Assembly (NCBI GenBank): GCA_020851565.1
Contig: JADZCN010000022.1
Span: forward strand, 39,197 to 103,196
Length of the DNA: 64,000 nucleotides
Source: Acidobacteriota bacterium
GTDB taxonomy: Bacteria > Acidobacteriota > Vicinamibacteria > Vicinamibacterales > UBA2999
Direction: 5' to 3'
In this document: positions 1 to 9,251 of the stretch, one piece after another
How positions within the stretch are numbered: the first letter of the stretch is position 1
Layout: each line of letters starts with the position of its first letter
Notes under the pieces: generated by a model
Seen by the model: the letters and a program-made list of their open reading frames with translations, nothing else
Told to the model about the DNA's origin: nothing
Databases searched by the model: none
Made by a program: the position numbers and the translations under genes

Positions 1-3000
1 GTGCGGGTCAGGCTGTTGTGGCCGCCCGCCCGGCGGTAATTGCGCAGCGGCGATTTCGGCACCGAGAACGTGCGCTCCGGCGAGTGGTACTGGATGCACA
101 CGCCCGGGGGGATGCGGGCGCTCACGACGGCCCGCGTCACCACCACGCCGTGGTCGTTGTACACCTCCACCCAGTCGTTGTCCTTGACGCCGATCGCGGC
201 CGCGTCGTGGTCGTTCATCCAGAACGGCTCGACGCCGCGCGACAGCGTGGTCATCCGCTGGTTGTCGCCGTAGGTCGAGTGGATGTGCCACTTGCCGTGC
301 GGCGTCAGGTAGTTCAGCATCTTCGACTGGCCGACGTCCTTCTGGAAGCGGATGTCGGCGTACTGCGTGGGGAGCGGCTTGGGCTTGTAGGTCGGCACGT
401 GCTCGCCGAACTGCAGGTAGCCCGGGTGGTCGAGGTAGAAGTGCTGGCGTCCGGTCAGCGTGCGCCAGGGCACGAGCGCCTCCACGTTGTAGGTGAACGG
501 CGAGTAGGCGCGCCCGTTGGCGATGAGCCCCGACCACATCGGGCTGTTGACGAACCGGCGCGGCTGGGACTGGATGTCCTTGTAGCTCGTGCGGAAGCCG
601 CGGTCCTTCTCCGCCAGGTGCGCCAGCGGCAGGCCCACCTTCTCTTCCATGTTCTTGTACGAGCGGTGGGCGAGCTCCCCGTTGGTGACGGAGGCGAACT
701 TGAGGATGGTGTTGCACACCTCCTCGTCGGCGGCCAGCGACGGATACCGCACCCCGTCCCACGTCCTCGTGGGCCCATTCGCCACCGCCTCGTCGTAGAC
801 GTCGTCCACGGCGTAGTGCGTGCCGTGCGCGCCCAGCCCCTTGTCCCGCGCCAGCCGCCCGAACGAGCAGTACTGGTTGTGCAGGTTGGCGTAGTCGCGC
901 GTCACCACCTTGAGCGCCGGCATCGTCCGGCCCGGGATCGCCTCGATCTCACCCGTCAGCCAGTCCTTCATTGCCGGCGGGGCGATCTCGGCCTCGGTGT
1001 CATGGGCGAGCGGGGTGGCGACGAGGTCCTGCACCGGCGTCGGGAAATGGCGTGGCGCCAGCTCGGACAACTTCCTGGCGATCGAGCTGAACACCTGCCA
1101 GTCGCTCTTCGACTCCCAGCAGGGCGGTACGGCGGGGGACAGCGGATGGATGAAGCTGTGCAGGTCGGTCGAGTTGATGTCGGCCTTCTCGTAGAAGGTC
1201 GCCGTCGGGAGGACGATGTCCGAGTAGAGCGCGGACGTGTCCATCCGGAAGTTGATGTCGACGACCAGATCCATCTTTCCCTGCGGGGCGGTCTCGTGCC
1301 ACACCACCTCCTTGACCGAGTCGGCAGCCAGGTCCTCCGCCACCTTGTTCGTGTGCGTACCGAGGTAGTGGTGGAGGAAGTACTCGTGCCCCTTCGCGCT
1401 CGACATCAGCGCGTTGCCGCGCCAGATGAACCAGACGCGCGGCCAGTTCTCGGGGCCGTCCGGGTCCTCCACCGCGAAGCGCAGCGTGCGCGCTTTCAGC
1501 TGGTCGACGACGTACTGCACGACCTCCTGCTCGGTGGCGGCGCCGGCGGCCTGCGCTTCCTTCACGAGCTCGATCGGGTTCTTGTTGAACTGGGGATAGA
1601 ACGGCATCCAGCCGTTGCGAACGGCCTTGACCTGCACGTCCATCGTGTGGCCCTGGGCCAGCGAACCAGGCGGCTGGTTCGGCGGCACCGTGTGGTAATC
1701 GGTGAACGACTTCTCGTAGCGCCACTGGTCGGTGTTCACGTAGTGCCAGCTCGGCGCGTTCTGCAGGCGCGAGGCCGGGATCCAGTCCTTGCCCATGGCA
1801 ATCGACGACCACGACTCGCCCGGCGCCAGTTTCTCCTGCCCGACGTAGTGCGCCAGGCCGCCGCCGCTCACGCCGACGCACCCGCAGAACATCAGCGCGT
1901 TGATACCGGCGCGGTACATCAGGTTGCCGTGGTACCAGTGGTTGATGCCGGCGCCGATGATGATGATGTTCTTGCCATTGGTGTGCTCGGCGGTCGACCC
2001 CCACTCGCGCGCGAAGCGCAGCAACGTCTCGCGCCCCATGCCGGTGTACTTCTCGGCCCAGGCGGGCGTGTAGGGCAGGTCGTCGTCGTAGCTGGACGGG
2101 TAGGCGCCCGGCAATCCGCGCGGCACGCCGTACTGCGCCATGAGGATGTCGTAGATGGTGGCGACGAGCGCGGTGGACCCGTCGGCCAGCGTGAGGCGCA
2201 TGGCCGGCACCCCCCGGACGATCGTCTGTCCCTGGCCGAAGTCGTCGAGCTGGGCCTGTACCACTTCGTCCGCGTTGTTCAGCAGGGTCAGGATCGGCGC
2301 GATGTCGCTGCCGTCGGCGCCGTCCTTGAGGAGCAGGTTCCACTTGCCCTTGTCCTGCTTCGCCCAGCGGAACCCGACGCTCCCCATCGGCATCTTCGGC
2401 CGGCGCTCCGCCTCGTCCCACATGAGGAACTGCCAGTCGCCGTTCTCGACGCCGGCGTAGGCGGAGAGCCGGTTGGCGCGCAGCAGTTGCCCGGGCCGGT
2501 ACTGGCCGTCGGCCCTGGGCTCGAGCTCGACCAGCAGCGGCGCGTCGGTGTAGCGCTTGCAGTAGTCGACGAAGTAGGGCACCTGGCGGTCGTGATGGAA
2601 CTCCTTCAGCAGCACATGGTTGACGGCCATCCACCAGGCACCGTCCTGGCCGGCGTTGAGCGGCACCCACTCGTCGGCGTACTTCGCCACCTGGTTGAAG
2701 TCGGGCGCGAACACCCACATCTTCGTGCCGTTGTGGCGCGACTCGGCGGCGAAGTGACAATCGGGCGTGCGGGTCATGTTGAGGTTCGACCCCATCACGG
2801 CCAGCATCTTCGCGTTGTACCAGTCGGCCGACTCGTGCACGTCGGTCTGCTCGCCCCAGGTCTCGGGCGAAGCCACGGGCAGGTCGCAGTACCAGTCGTA
2901 GAAGGAGAGCGACAGGCCGCCGAACAGCTGCAGGAAGCGCGACCCGGCCGCGTAGCTGATCATCGACATCGCCGGAATCGGCGAGAACCCGGCCACGCGG

Positions 3001-3515
3001 TCGGGGCCGTGCGTCTTGGCCGTGTAGAGCAGCGAGGCGCTGATGATCTCGAGCACCGTGTTCCAGTCGGCGCGCCGGAAGCCGCCCTTGCCCCGCGCGC
3101 GCTGCCAGCGGCTCCGTGCCTCGGGGTTCTCGACGAGCGACCGCCAGGCCTCGACCGGGTCGGTGTGGGCCGCGCGCGCCTCCTGCCACAGGTCGAGCAG
3201 GGGCCCGCGCGCGTACGGGTACTTCACGCGCAGCGGGCTGTAGAGGTACCACGAGTACGAGATGCCGCGCTGGCACCCGCGCGGCTCGTAGGGCGGCAGC
3301 CCCGACTCGAGCAGCGGGTAGTCCAGCGCCTGCATCTCCCACGTGACAATGCCGTTCTTGACGTAGATCTGCCAGCTGCAGCCGCCCGTGCAGTTCACGC
3401 CGTGCGTGCTGCGGATGATCTTGTCGTGCTGCCAGCGGTTGCGGTAGAACTCCTCCCACTTGCGCAGGCCTGCCTTGGTCTCGTCCTTGATCCAGGTGAT
3501 GGTCCCGTTCTTCAT
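1..3515 (-). CDS. narG: Respiratory nitrate reductase alpha subunit NarG (3' end beyond the window)
   Basis: Catalytic molybdenum subunit that reduces nitrate to nitrite with electrons passed through NarH from the quinol side. About 1171 residues are visible; the family runs to ~1240, so roughly the last 60 codons lie left of base 1. Near the N-terminus the FS0 cluster ligands are visible as HGVNCTGGC followed by RGCQRG, equivalent to E. coli H49/C53/C57/C92. The Mo-ligand aspartate sits in TRTPDCH at about residue 252. The end of the visible part reads GHNSLTR, a conserved NarG segment. The ATG at 3515 overlaps the stop of the cytochrome c gene (ATGA), so the two are translationally coupled. 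narH, narJ and narI would be expected further left. A nitrite oxidoreductase or other DMSO-reductase-family role is possible, but the motifs favour NarG. Confidence 0.93.
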   Translation of the reverse strand, partial: MKNGTITWIKDETKAGLRKWEEFYRNRWQHDKIIRSTHGVNCTGGCSWQIYVKNGIVTWEMQALDYPLLESGLPPYEPRGCQRGISYSWYLYSPLRVKYPYARGPLLDLWQEARAAHTDPVEAWRSLVENPEARSRWQRARGKGGFRRADWNTVLEIISASLLYTAKTHGPDRVAGFSPIPAMSMISYAAGSRFLQLFGGLSLSFYDWYCDLPVASPETWGEQTDVHESADWYNAKMLAVMGSNLNMTRTPDCHFAAESRHNGTKMWVFAPDFNQVAKYADEWVPLNAGQDGAWWMAVNHVLLKEFHHDRQVPYFVDYCKRYTDAPLLVELEPRADGQYRPGQLLRANRLSAYAGVENGDWQFLMWDEAERRPKMPMGSVGFRWAKQDKGKWNLLLKDGADGSDIAPILTLLNNADEVVQAQLDDFGQGQTIVRGVPAMRLTLADGSTALVATIYDILMAQYGVPRGLPGAYPSSYDDDLPYTPAWAEKYTGMGRETLLRFAREWGSTAEHTNGKNIIIIGAGINHWYHGNLMYRAGINALMFCGCVGVSGGGLAHYVGQEKLAPGESWSSIAMGKDWIPASRLQNAPSWHYVNTDQWRYEKSFTDYHTVPPNQPPGSLAQGHTMDVQVKAVRNGWMPFYPQFNKNPIELVKEAQAAGAATEQEVVQYVVDQLKARTLRFAVEDPDGPENWPRVWFIWRGNALMSSAKGHEYFLHHYLGTHTNKVAEDLAADSVKEVVWHETAPQGKMDLVVDINFRMDTSALYSDIVLPTATFYEKADINSTDLHSFIHPLSPAVPPCWESKSDWQVFSSIARKLSELAPRHFPTPVQDLVATPLAHDTEAEIAPPAMKDWLTGEIEAIPGRTMPALKVVTRDYANLHNQYCSFGRLARDKGLGAHGTHYAVDDVYDEAVANGPTRTWDGVRYPSLAADEEVCNTILKFASVTNGELAHRSYKNMEEKVGLPLAHLAEKDRGFRTSYKDIQSQPRRFVNSPMWSGLIANGRAYSPFTYNVEALVPWRTLTGRQHFYLDHPGYLQFGEHVPTYKPKPLPTQYADIRFQKDVGQSKMLNYLTPHGKWHIHSTYGDNQRMTTLSRGVEPFWMNDHDAAAIGVKDNDWVEVYNDHGVVVTRAVVSARIPPGVCIQYHSPERTFSVPKSPLRNYRRAGGHNSLTR

Positions 3516-4393
3516 CGGTCGCCTCCGCGGGCGTGTGCGCGTCCAAAGCCGGCGTCTTCCACGAGCGGCCCCCGCACGGCACGGAACCGCCGGCGCCAGG
3601 CGCCGTCCATCCCGGCGAGCAGCACCACGGCGCCCCCGAGCCCGAGCAGGAGGAACGTGACCCGGCCGAAGCCGGAGTCCTCGCCGCCCTGCCGCGCCGC
3701 CTCCTCGAGATAGGCCACGACGGGCAGGATCTCGTCGGCGTCGAGCGGCGTGTCGCGGAACACCGACTGCATGGTGGAGGTGGCCGGCGCCGACAGCCAC
3801 ACCGACAGTGCCTTGCGCCCCTGCAGCCGCTCGTACACCTTGGTCAGGTCGGGGCCGAGCCGTCCGCCGCCGAGCGCGCCCACGCCCCGCACCGTGTGGC
3901 ACGACAGGCATGGCGGGCCGCCCGCCAGCTGCGCGATGTCGCCGCGCATGATCGCGCGCCCCCGCTCGATGTCCTGCGGCGTGAAGGGCCGATCGCTGAT
4001 CTGCACGCCGACGAACTGCGACTTCTCGAGCTTCGACTCGGCCTCGATGAGCGAGATGATCGCGTCGACCATGGCCGGCGTCATGCCCGGCAGCGAAGGC
4101 ATGAGCACCCCGCGCGCCTCCTGGAAGAGCTGCACGGCCGTCGGGTCACCGGCGTCGATCAGCGCCTTGGGGTTCGGCATGTAGCGCAGCAGCCACGCGT
4201 GATCGCGGCGCGCGGTGACGTCTTTCAGATCAGGCCCTGTCAGCCGGCCGCCGCCAATCGTGTGACAGCTGACGCAGTTCTGTTTGAAGTAGGCGGTCGC
4301 ATCCTGGGCCCGGGCGGCGCCGGGCGTCGCCAACGCCAGCGCCAGCGCCACCGCCAGGGCTGACGCCCACCATCTTCCGAACGGCGCATTCAC
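3512..4393 (-). CDS. Membrane-anchored dihaem cytochrome c (NarC-like)
   Basis: A 293-residue exported electron carrier. An N-terminal signal peptide (about residues 1-29, ending AARA) is followed by two haem c sites: CVSCH at residues 40-44 and CLSCH at 162-166. A single hydrophobic segment ([17 protein letters not shown]) near residue 245 should anchor it with a short cytoplasmic tail. The start is a GTG with a strong AAGGAGG ribosome site just upstream. It overlaps narG by 4 bases. In Thermus a dihaem cytochrome NarC opens the narCGHJI operon, and this gene occupies the same place, so it probably links the quinol or NarI branch to periplasmic acceptors. That role is inferred from position. 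A TATGAC-N4-GTCATA palindrome lies 113 bp upstream. Confidence 0.88.
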   Translation of the reverse strand: MNAPFGRWWASALAVALALALATPGAARAQDATAYFKQNCVSCHTIGGGRLTGPDLKDVTARRDHAWLLRYMPNPKALIDAGDPTAVQLFQEARGVLMPSLPGMTPAMVDAIISLIEAESKLEKSQFVGVQISDRPFTPQDIERGRAIMRGDIAQLAGGPPCLSCHTVRGVGALGGGRLGPDLTKVYERLQGRKALSVWLSAPATSTMQSVFRDTPLDADEILPVVAYLEEAARQGGEDSGFGRVTFLLLGLGGAVVLLAGMDGAWRRRFRAVRGPLVEDAGFGRAHARGGDR

Positions 4394-4505
4394 GCAGAGC
4401 CTCCTTGAACGTGGAGTTCGATCCGGGCGACACCGGCATTCGTCAGAGGTGAGCGGTGCCCGCGCCGGCGTGAGTGCTTTTTTGCACGAATGCCCGCTGC
4501 GCTGG

Positions 4506-4521
4506 TATGACGGTCGTCATA
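4506..4521. promoter_or_regulatory. Operator-like palindrome 1 (TATGAC-GGTC-GTCATA), upstream of the cytochrome c-narG operon
   Basis: Perfect 6+6 inverted repeat with a 4-base spacer, identical in its arms to the sites at 6543 and 12355. It contains TGA-N6-TCA, the core shared by CRP/FNR-superfamily sites. It overlaps the stop codon of the U32 gene and sits 113 bp before the cytochrome c start. No clear -10 is seen at the class II distance, only an A-run. The regulator is not in the window. Confidence 0.6.
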
Positions 4522-5557
4522 CGCCCGCATTCTCGCGACGCGCGGTGAAAGGCCCGCGGTAGTAGCACATCACGCCAGACGCGCAAGTCTCGGGCATGCC
4601 CCGCGCCCGCACCGCCCACTGCACGACGTCCTCGTCGGACGCGCCCGTCTCCATCCGTGCGAGTACCGCGCGCACCAGCCGCAGGCCGAGCAGCTTGCGA
4701 AGGGGCGAGGCCTGTCGGCCGGCGATCTTCACCGCATGAACGCCGAAGCGCCGGAAGGCCGGCATGGCACACACGCCACAGGCGCCGAGCGGCATGCCGC
4801 CCGAGGAGACCGTGGCCCCGCAGGCGTTGAGGTGCCAGATCCATTCCCGATGACGCGCGAAGTGGGCCTCGAGTCGCGCCGCCTCGCCGGGCCCGGGCGC
4901 CGCCCCGTCGGTGCGCTCGAAGGTCGGATCCCATCGCGCGAGGTCCACGCAAAATGCCCCCACACGGTGGTGGTGCAGCGTGTGGCACAGTCCTTCCTCG
5001 AAGGCACAGCCGTCGTAGAGGACGAAGGCCTCGAGCGGGACGGCCCCGCCCACAGCCGCGCTGATGCGACCCACCTCCTCGACGCTGAGGCCGCGCGGCA
5101 GGATCACGCGGCCGACCCCCAGATCCCGGTAGAACCGCACCGCCTCGCTGTTGAGCGCGCTGGCAACCGAGCTGACGTGGAGGCGAGGGCCGAGGCCCGT
5201 GTCGGCCAGCGTGAGGAGCAGCGCCGTGTCCGAGACGATCAGGCCATCGATTCCGCACTCGCCGACCGCCTGTCGCGCCAGATCGGCCAGGTAGGTGAGC
5301 TGTGATTCGATGTAGACCGGCGCATTCAGAGTCAGGAAGACCGGGACGCCGCGCGCGTGCGCGCGTGATACCAGCAGGGCGAGATCGTCGAGGCGCGACA
5401 GGTTGGCGCCAGCGGGGCTGCGCCGGTTCAGCCACACCGCGCCGGAGTAGGCGCGAATCCATTCCGGAGGGACCAGTCCGCAGTAGAGCTCGCCCGCGCC
5501 GCTCTCCACCAGCATCTCGACTTCGTCCGCGCTGCTCACGGGCGAGAGGATCGTCAT
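4517..5557 (-). CDS. U32-family protein, UbiU-like
   Basis: A 346-residue U32 'peptidase'-family TIM-barrel-type protein. In E. coli the related UbiU/UbiV pair carries 4Fe-4S clusters and performs oxygen-independent ubiquinone ring hydroxylation. Visible features are the N-terminal GAGELYCGL, the repeated LPRGLS strand, and cysteines at 184 and 191 (DGC-x6-C, the same spacing as UbiU C169/C176), 203 and 260/263 (ACGVC), followed by the family's KIAGR. The ATG at 5557 is chosen; a GTG at 5566 that overlaps the upstream stop (GTGA) is equally possible. It is coupled to the second U32 gene and lies between narG and a nitrate-type two-component system, which suits anaerobic quinone or cofactor modification. 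Protease activity is not supported by context. The substrate is unknown. Confidence 0.8.
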   Translation of the reverse strand: MTILSPVSSADEVEMLVESGAGELYCGLVPPEWIRAYSGAVWLNRRSPAGANLSRLDDLALLVSRAHARGVPVFLTLNAPVYIESQLTYLADLARQAVGECGIDGLIVSDTALLLTLADTGLGPRLHVSSVASALNSEAVRFYRDLGVGRVILPRGLSVEEVGRISAAVGGAVPLEAFVLYDGCAFEEGLCHTLHHHRVGAFCVDLARWDPTFERTDGAAPGPGEAARLEAHFARHREWIWHLNACGATVSSGGMPLGACGVCAMPAFRRFGVHAVKIAGRQASPLRKLLGLRLVRAVLARMETGASDEDVVQWAVRARGMPETCASGVMCYYRGPFTARRENAGV

Positions 5558-5562
5558 GGCGG

Positions 5563-6492
5563 TCACACCGGCAGGTCGGCCTGGTAGACGAGGCGGTCGA
5601 TACCGGACCGGCGCGCGACGGCCGCCGCGCGATCGATCGCCGCGGCGTCCTGGAGGTAGCAGCAGGTGTTGCCGCGCTCGACGTACTCGCGATGGCCATC
5701 GGCGACGGGCATGGGCGCCACCCGCCGCGTGACGGTGTAGCGCAGGCATTCGCGGCGGCAGGCCGTCCCGGCGTGGAACTGGTCCGCCGCAGGCTGGTTC
5801 AGCGAGCCGATGGCGCAGGCCCGCCCCGTCACGACGTAGCCGTACGGCACGTAGACCGATGCGCCGAGGCCGATCGCGGCGAAGTCGGTGTCGAGCCCCT
5901 GGATGAGGTTGTCGAACTCCACGCGCTCGACGCCGAATTGCGCCAGCAGGCGCCGGGACACGGGGGCGGCAAGCGAGGGCTGCCGCAGCGCCGACAGCGC
6001 ATCGCCCGGCGCGCGAGCGGCGACGAGCCCCGGCACGATCCGCGGATCGCGGAGCATGCGGTTCATCAGCCGGCCGAGGACGAGCCGCAGCGGGGCGTGC
6101 TCGCGGGCCACGAGTCGCACGACGCCCCAGTCGTTGGCCACGACCTCGATGCGTGGATCGCCGAGTCCCGACAGCCAGGCCAGCACCGGTCGCAGGCGGT
6201 CCAGGCCGCCGTCGCTCACGTAGCTGGTGAGCAGGGAGAAGGCGAGGCCGGCCGATGCCGCGGTCGCGTAGGCCCGGCGGACGTCCGACACCGACGGCGC
6301 TCGCCGCTCGCAGAACTCCTGGCCGAAGTACAGGCGTCGCCAGTCGGGCGGCCCGAACGCGTCGACCACGGCCGCGCGCGCGTCGGCCTGGCGCGCGCCC
6401 GCCAGCCTGGGCCGGGTCGGCCGGAGCTGCAGCTGTCCCGACAGATCGGCAAGGTCCGACGGACGAAACAGCGCCAGTGCCCACTCGGTCAC
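5563..6492 (-). CDS. U32-like protein, UbiV-like partner
   Basis: A divergent 309-residue U32-type protein. The reading frame extends upstream to 6585, but that extension would cover the operator at 6543-6558, so the GTG at 6492 is preferred; it gives a sensible N-terminus (TEWALALFRP). The C-terminal third holds GRACAIGSLNQ, then CRREC, then NTCCYL. The C-x12-to-15-CxxxC arrangement recalls the UbiV Fe-S ligands (C180, C193, C197 in E. coli). With the UbiU-like gene immediately downstream it probably forms a heterodimeric Fe-S enzyme used without oxygen. The family match is weaker than for its partner. A -10-like CAGTAT (6517-6522, minus strand) is centred 31 bp from the operator centre, the spacing of an activator-dependent class II promoter. 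Confidence 0.65.
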   Translation of the reverse strand: MTEWALALFRPSDLADLSGQLQLRPTRPRLAGARQADARAAVVDAFGPPDWRRLYFGQEFCERRAPSVSDVRRAYATAASAGLAFSLLTSYVSDGGLDRLRPVLAWLSGLGDPRIEVVANDWGVVRLVAREHAPLRLVLGRLMNRMLRDPRIVPGLVAARAPGDALSALRQPSLAAPVSRRLLAQFGVERVEFDNLIQGLDTDFAAIGLGASVYVPYGYVVTGRACAIGSLNQPAADQFHAGTACRRECLRYTVTRRVAPMPVADGHREYVERGNTCCYLQDAAAIDRAAAVARRSGIDRLVYQADLPV

Positions 6493-6542
6493 GATGTCTT
6501 CGGCCAGTGGGGCAGATACTGATCGGTACGGGCCGGATTTCC

Positions 6543-6558
6543 TATGACAGCAGTCATA
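6543..6558. promoter_or_regulatory. Operator-like palindrome 2 (TATGAC-AGCA-GTCATA) between the U32 operon and the histidine kinase
   Basis: Same 16-bp palindrome as at 4506 and 12355. For the leftward U32 operon its centre (6550.5) is 31 bp from the centre of a -10-like CAGTAT, matching class II CRP/FNR activation near -41.5 with transcription starting near 6509. The kinase gene starts 65 bp away on the other side, so the site could serve both directions. Confidence 0.65.
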
Positions 6559-6622
6559 AGGCTGTCGCCCGACATGGTGTGACATGGCCCAGAGCCGGCG
6601 CTACGATCGGAACCATCGACCC

Positions 6623-8524
6623 ATGCCGAAGGACCCTCGCGGCACGCCGGACACGGGACGTGGCGCGGACACGCCGCCGGTCGCGGCGTCGGATGGCGCC
6701 GGCATTCGACCAGCTGGACCCGCATCCGCGAGTTGGCTGGCCCGGGTGTTCCTGACGCTTCGGGGGCGCCTGATCCTGCTGGTCTGTTTCACCGCGGTGC
6801 CCTCGCTGCTGTTCATCTTCTTCGCGGCCGCCCGCGAGCGGGCCTCCGCGCTGGAGCTGATGGAAACCGAGGCCCGCCACCTGGGAAGCCTGGCGTCCCG
6901 GGAACATGCCCACCAGCTCAACGGCGGGCGGAACCTGCTGCTGCGCCTGGCCAGCGTCCTGCCGTGCGAGGGGGCCGAACGCGCGAAGGCATCCGTCTGT
7001 CCGGACTATCTGCCCGCCCTGCTGAGCGGCTTCCCGCAGTTCGCCAATATCGGCCTGGCCGCGACGGGTGGGGAGATTGCCTGCAGCGCCGCGCCGATTG
7101 CCCGGCCCGCCAGCCTGAAGGCGAATACCGCGTTCCATCGGGCGCTCGAGTCGCGCGACGTCGAGACCGGCACTTATGCCGTCGGCTTCGTCGGGCGCCC
7201 CGTCCTGCACCTCGCCCACGCCATTCGCGGTGCGGACGGCGCGGCGTGCGGGGTGGCGTTCGTCGCGGTCGAACTGGGGTGGCTGGACCAGCTGGCCGAG
7301 CAGGCGGATCTGCCCGCCGACTATTCCCTGATCATCACGGACAGGACGGGCCATGTGCTGGCGCGCTCGGGCGCCGCCCACGACGCCCCCTTGGACGTCG
7401 ATGGCGCCCCGCCGCTGCTGGCGCCGGCGCTCGGTCGGCCTCGGGGGGCGGTGCTCGAGGTCGGCTCGCCACCCGCGTCACAGTACTTCGTCGCCACCCC
7501 GATGGAGGGCACGCCGGGCGTGTTCGTCGTCGCCGGCCTGCCCTACCAGCGGGTTCGCGAGGCCGCCAACCGGGCGTTCTATCGCACGCTGCTCGCGCTC
7601 GCGCTCGTGACGATGTTCGCGATTGCGTCCGCGGTCGTTGCCGCGGAGTTCTCGGTCCTCCGGGCCCTGCGCGCGCTGACGCGAGCGGTGCGCCGGTTCG
7701 GGGCGGGGGATCTGTCCGCGCGGGCGCCGCTGCCCGGCAGCCACGGGGAGCTGCGCGAGCTGGCGCTGTCGTTCAGCGCCATGGCCGACGCGCTCAGCGC
7801 CCGGCAGCGCGAGGCGCGCGAGGCGCAGGAGCGTCTCCGCGCCCTCTCTCACCGGCTGCAGGAGGCACGGGAGGAAGAGGCGGGCCGGATTGCGCGCGAG
7901 CTCCATGACGAGCTGGGCCAGGTGCTGACCGGGCTGAAGATGGAGCTGACGACGGTGTGGCGGACGTTCGCGCGGGGCGCCAGCGCGGGGACCGGCGATT
8001 CCGTGATGGCCGGCATGGGCGAGCAGATCGATCGCGCCATCGACGCGGTGCGGCGCCTGTCGTCGGAACTGCGACCGCCCGTCCTCGATCGGCTCGGGCT
8101 CGCCGCGGCCGTGGACTGGCTCGTGCGGGACCGCGAATCGAAATCGGGCCTGGCGATCGTGCTGAACCTTCACGACCTTCGAGAGCCGATCCACCCGCAG
8201 GTGTCGATCACGCTGTTCCGCATCGTGCAGGAGGCCCTGACCAACGTGATCCGCCACGCTCGCGCGACGGAGGTCGCCATCGACCTCACCGGCCACGACA
8301 CCACGCTCTCCCTCTCGATTCACGACAACGGCATCGGCCTCGATCCGTCGGTCGCCGAAGGGCCCCACTCGCTCGGGATCCTCGGCATGCGCGAGCGCGT
8401 ACGCCTGGTGGGCGGCACGTTCCGCATCGACGGAGGGCCCGGGCGCGGCACGACCATCACGGTAGAGGTGCCGCGGGAGCCGCCGCGCGCGACGCCGGCC
8501 GGCGGCAGCGAGCCGGAACCATGA
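6623..8524 (+). CDS. NarX/LiaS-type sensor histidine kinase
   Basis: A 633-residue membrane sensor kinase. TM1 lies at about residues 35-60 (RLILLVCFTAVPSLLFIFF), followed by an extracytoplasmic sensor of ~250 residues that has Cache-like character. TM2 is at about 318-342. A HAMP-like linker follows, then a HisKA_3 dimerisation helix with the phospho-acceptor in RIARELHDELGQ (H428), then a HATPase domain with DNGIGL and LGILGMRERV. The frame is open from 6584, but the ATG at 6623 gives a better start. Its stop overlaps the start of the response regulator. The HisKA_3/LuxR pairing and the place between narG and a TDT transporter suggest sensing of an anion or a respiratory condition; the ligand is unknown. 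Confidence 0.88.
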   Translation: MPKDPRGTPDTGRGADTPPVAASDGAGIRPAGPASASWLARVFLTLRGRLILLVCFTAVPSLLFIFFAAARERASALELMETEARHLGSLASREHAHQLNGGRNLLLRLASVLPCEGAERAKASVCPDYLPALLSGFPQFANIGLAATGGEIACSAAPIARPASLKANTAFHRALESRDVETGTYAVGFVGRPVLHLAHAIRGADGAACGVAFVAVELGWLDQLAEQADLPADYSLIITDRTGHVLARSGAAHDAPLDVDGAPPLLAPALGRPRGAVLEVGSPPASQYFVATPMEGTPGVFVVAGLPYQRVREAANRAFYRTLLALALVTMFAIASAVVAAEFSVLRALRALTRAVRRFGAGDLSARAPLPGSHGELRELALSFSAMADALSARQREAREAQERLRALSHRLQEAREEEAGRIARELHDELGQVLTGLKMELTTVWRTFARGASAGTGDSVMAGMGEQIDRAIDAVRRLSSELRPPVLDRLGLAAAVDWLVRDRESKSGLAIVLNLHDLREPIHPQVSITLFRIVQEALTNVIRHARATEVAIDLTGHDTTLSLSIHDNGIGLDPSVAEGPHSLGILGMRERVRLVGGTFRIDGGPGRGTTITVEVPREPPRATPAGGSEPEP

Positions 8525-9150
8525 GGATTCTCATCGCCGATGACCACGCCATCGTGCGCTCGGGCCTCAGGCACACGCTCGAGCTGGAATTCCCGGACGT
8601 CGTGTTCGGCGAGGCCACGACCGGCCGTGAGCTGCTCGAGATGGTGCAGGCCGCCCCCTGGGATGTCGTGATCCTCGACGTCGCGCTGGGCGCCGAGAAC
8701 GGGCTGGACACCCTGCCGAGGCTGAAGGCGGCGTGCCCGACGCTCCCGGTCATCGTGCTCTCGATGTACGGCGAACGGCAGTTCGTCCTCCGGGCCCTCG
8801 CCGACGGGGCGTCCGCCTACCTCACGAAGGAGCAGGCGGCCGAGGAGCTGTTCACGGCCATCCGGACCGTCTGCGCCGGGCGGCGCTATCTTGGACAGGC
8901 CCTGGCCGGGCAGCTGGCGGACCACCTGGCGGGCGATCACGGGGGCAAGCCGCACGAGGCGCTGTCGAGCCGCGAGCTCGAGGTGTTCCTGCTCCTCGCC
9001 CAGGCCCGCTCGGTGTCGGAGATTGCCGAACGGCTGCGCCTGAGCGTCAAGACGGTGAGCACCTACCGGACGCGCATCCTGGAGAAGATGTCGCTCGCCT
9101 CCAACGCCGAGATCATCCAGTACGCCGTGCGCCACGGCCTGGTGCGGTGA
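8521..9150 (+). CDS. NarL/FixJ-family response regulator
   Basis: A 209-residue two-domain transcription factor. The receiver domain has the acidic pair at D7/D8, the phospho-acceptor D53 (VVILDVALG) and the lysine in YLTKEQ. The C-terminal LuxR-type helix-turn-helix spans about residues 145-205 (LSSRELEVFLLLAQ, then SVKTVSTYRTRI). It overlaps the kinase gene by 4 bases, so the two form one operon and presumably one phosphorelay. Its target sites are not obvious: the palindromes in this region look like CRP/FNR rather than LuxR-type sites. Confidence 0.92.
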   Translation: MRILIADDHAIVRSGLRHTLELEFPDVVFGEATTGRELLEMVQAAPWDVVILDVALGAENGLDTLPRLKAACPTLPVIVLSMYGERQFVLRALADGASAYLTKEQAAEELFTAIRTVCAGRRYLGQALAGQLADHLAGDHGGKPHEALSSRELEVFLLLAQARSVSEIAERLRLSVKTVSTYRTRILEKMSLASNAEIIQYAVRHGLVR

Positions 9151-9154
9151 CGGT

Positions 9155-9193
9155 GTAGGACGAACACGGACACCGCTCGCGTCGTCATCCTAC
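9155..9193 (+). terminator. Possible weak terminator hairpin after the response regulator
   Basis: GTAGGACGA (9155-9163) can pair with TCGTCATCCTAC (9182-9193) with a 3-base bulge. There is no T-tract, so termination efficiency is doubtful. Confidence 0.3.
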
Positions 9194-9251
9194 GCGGCCA
9201 TCGGACGGTGCCCGATTGCGGAGATCCCCGCAATCGGCGACGATCTCCGCC

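Noticed and set aside
18..3713. 1231-codon open frame on the plus strand opposite narG
   Set aside because: Arg/Val/His-rich composition typical of a shadow frame in GC-rich DNA; the minus strand encodes clear NarG motifs.
4475..4486. Short hairpin GTGC-T6-GCAC as a terminator of the U32 operon
   Set aside because: Only four base pairs and no following T-run; too weak to call.
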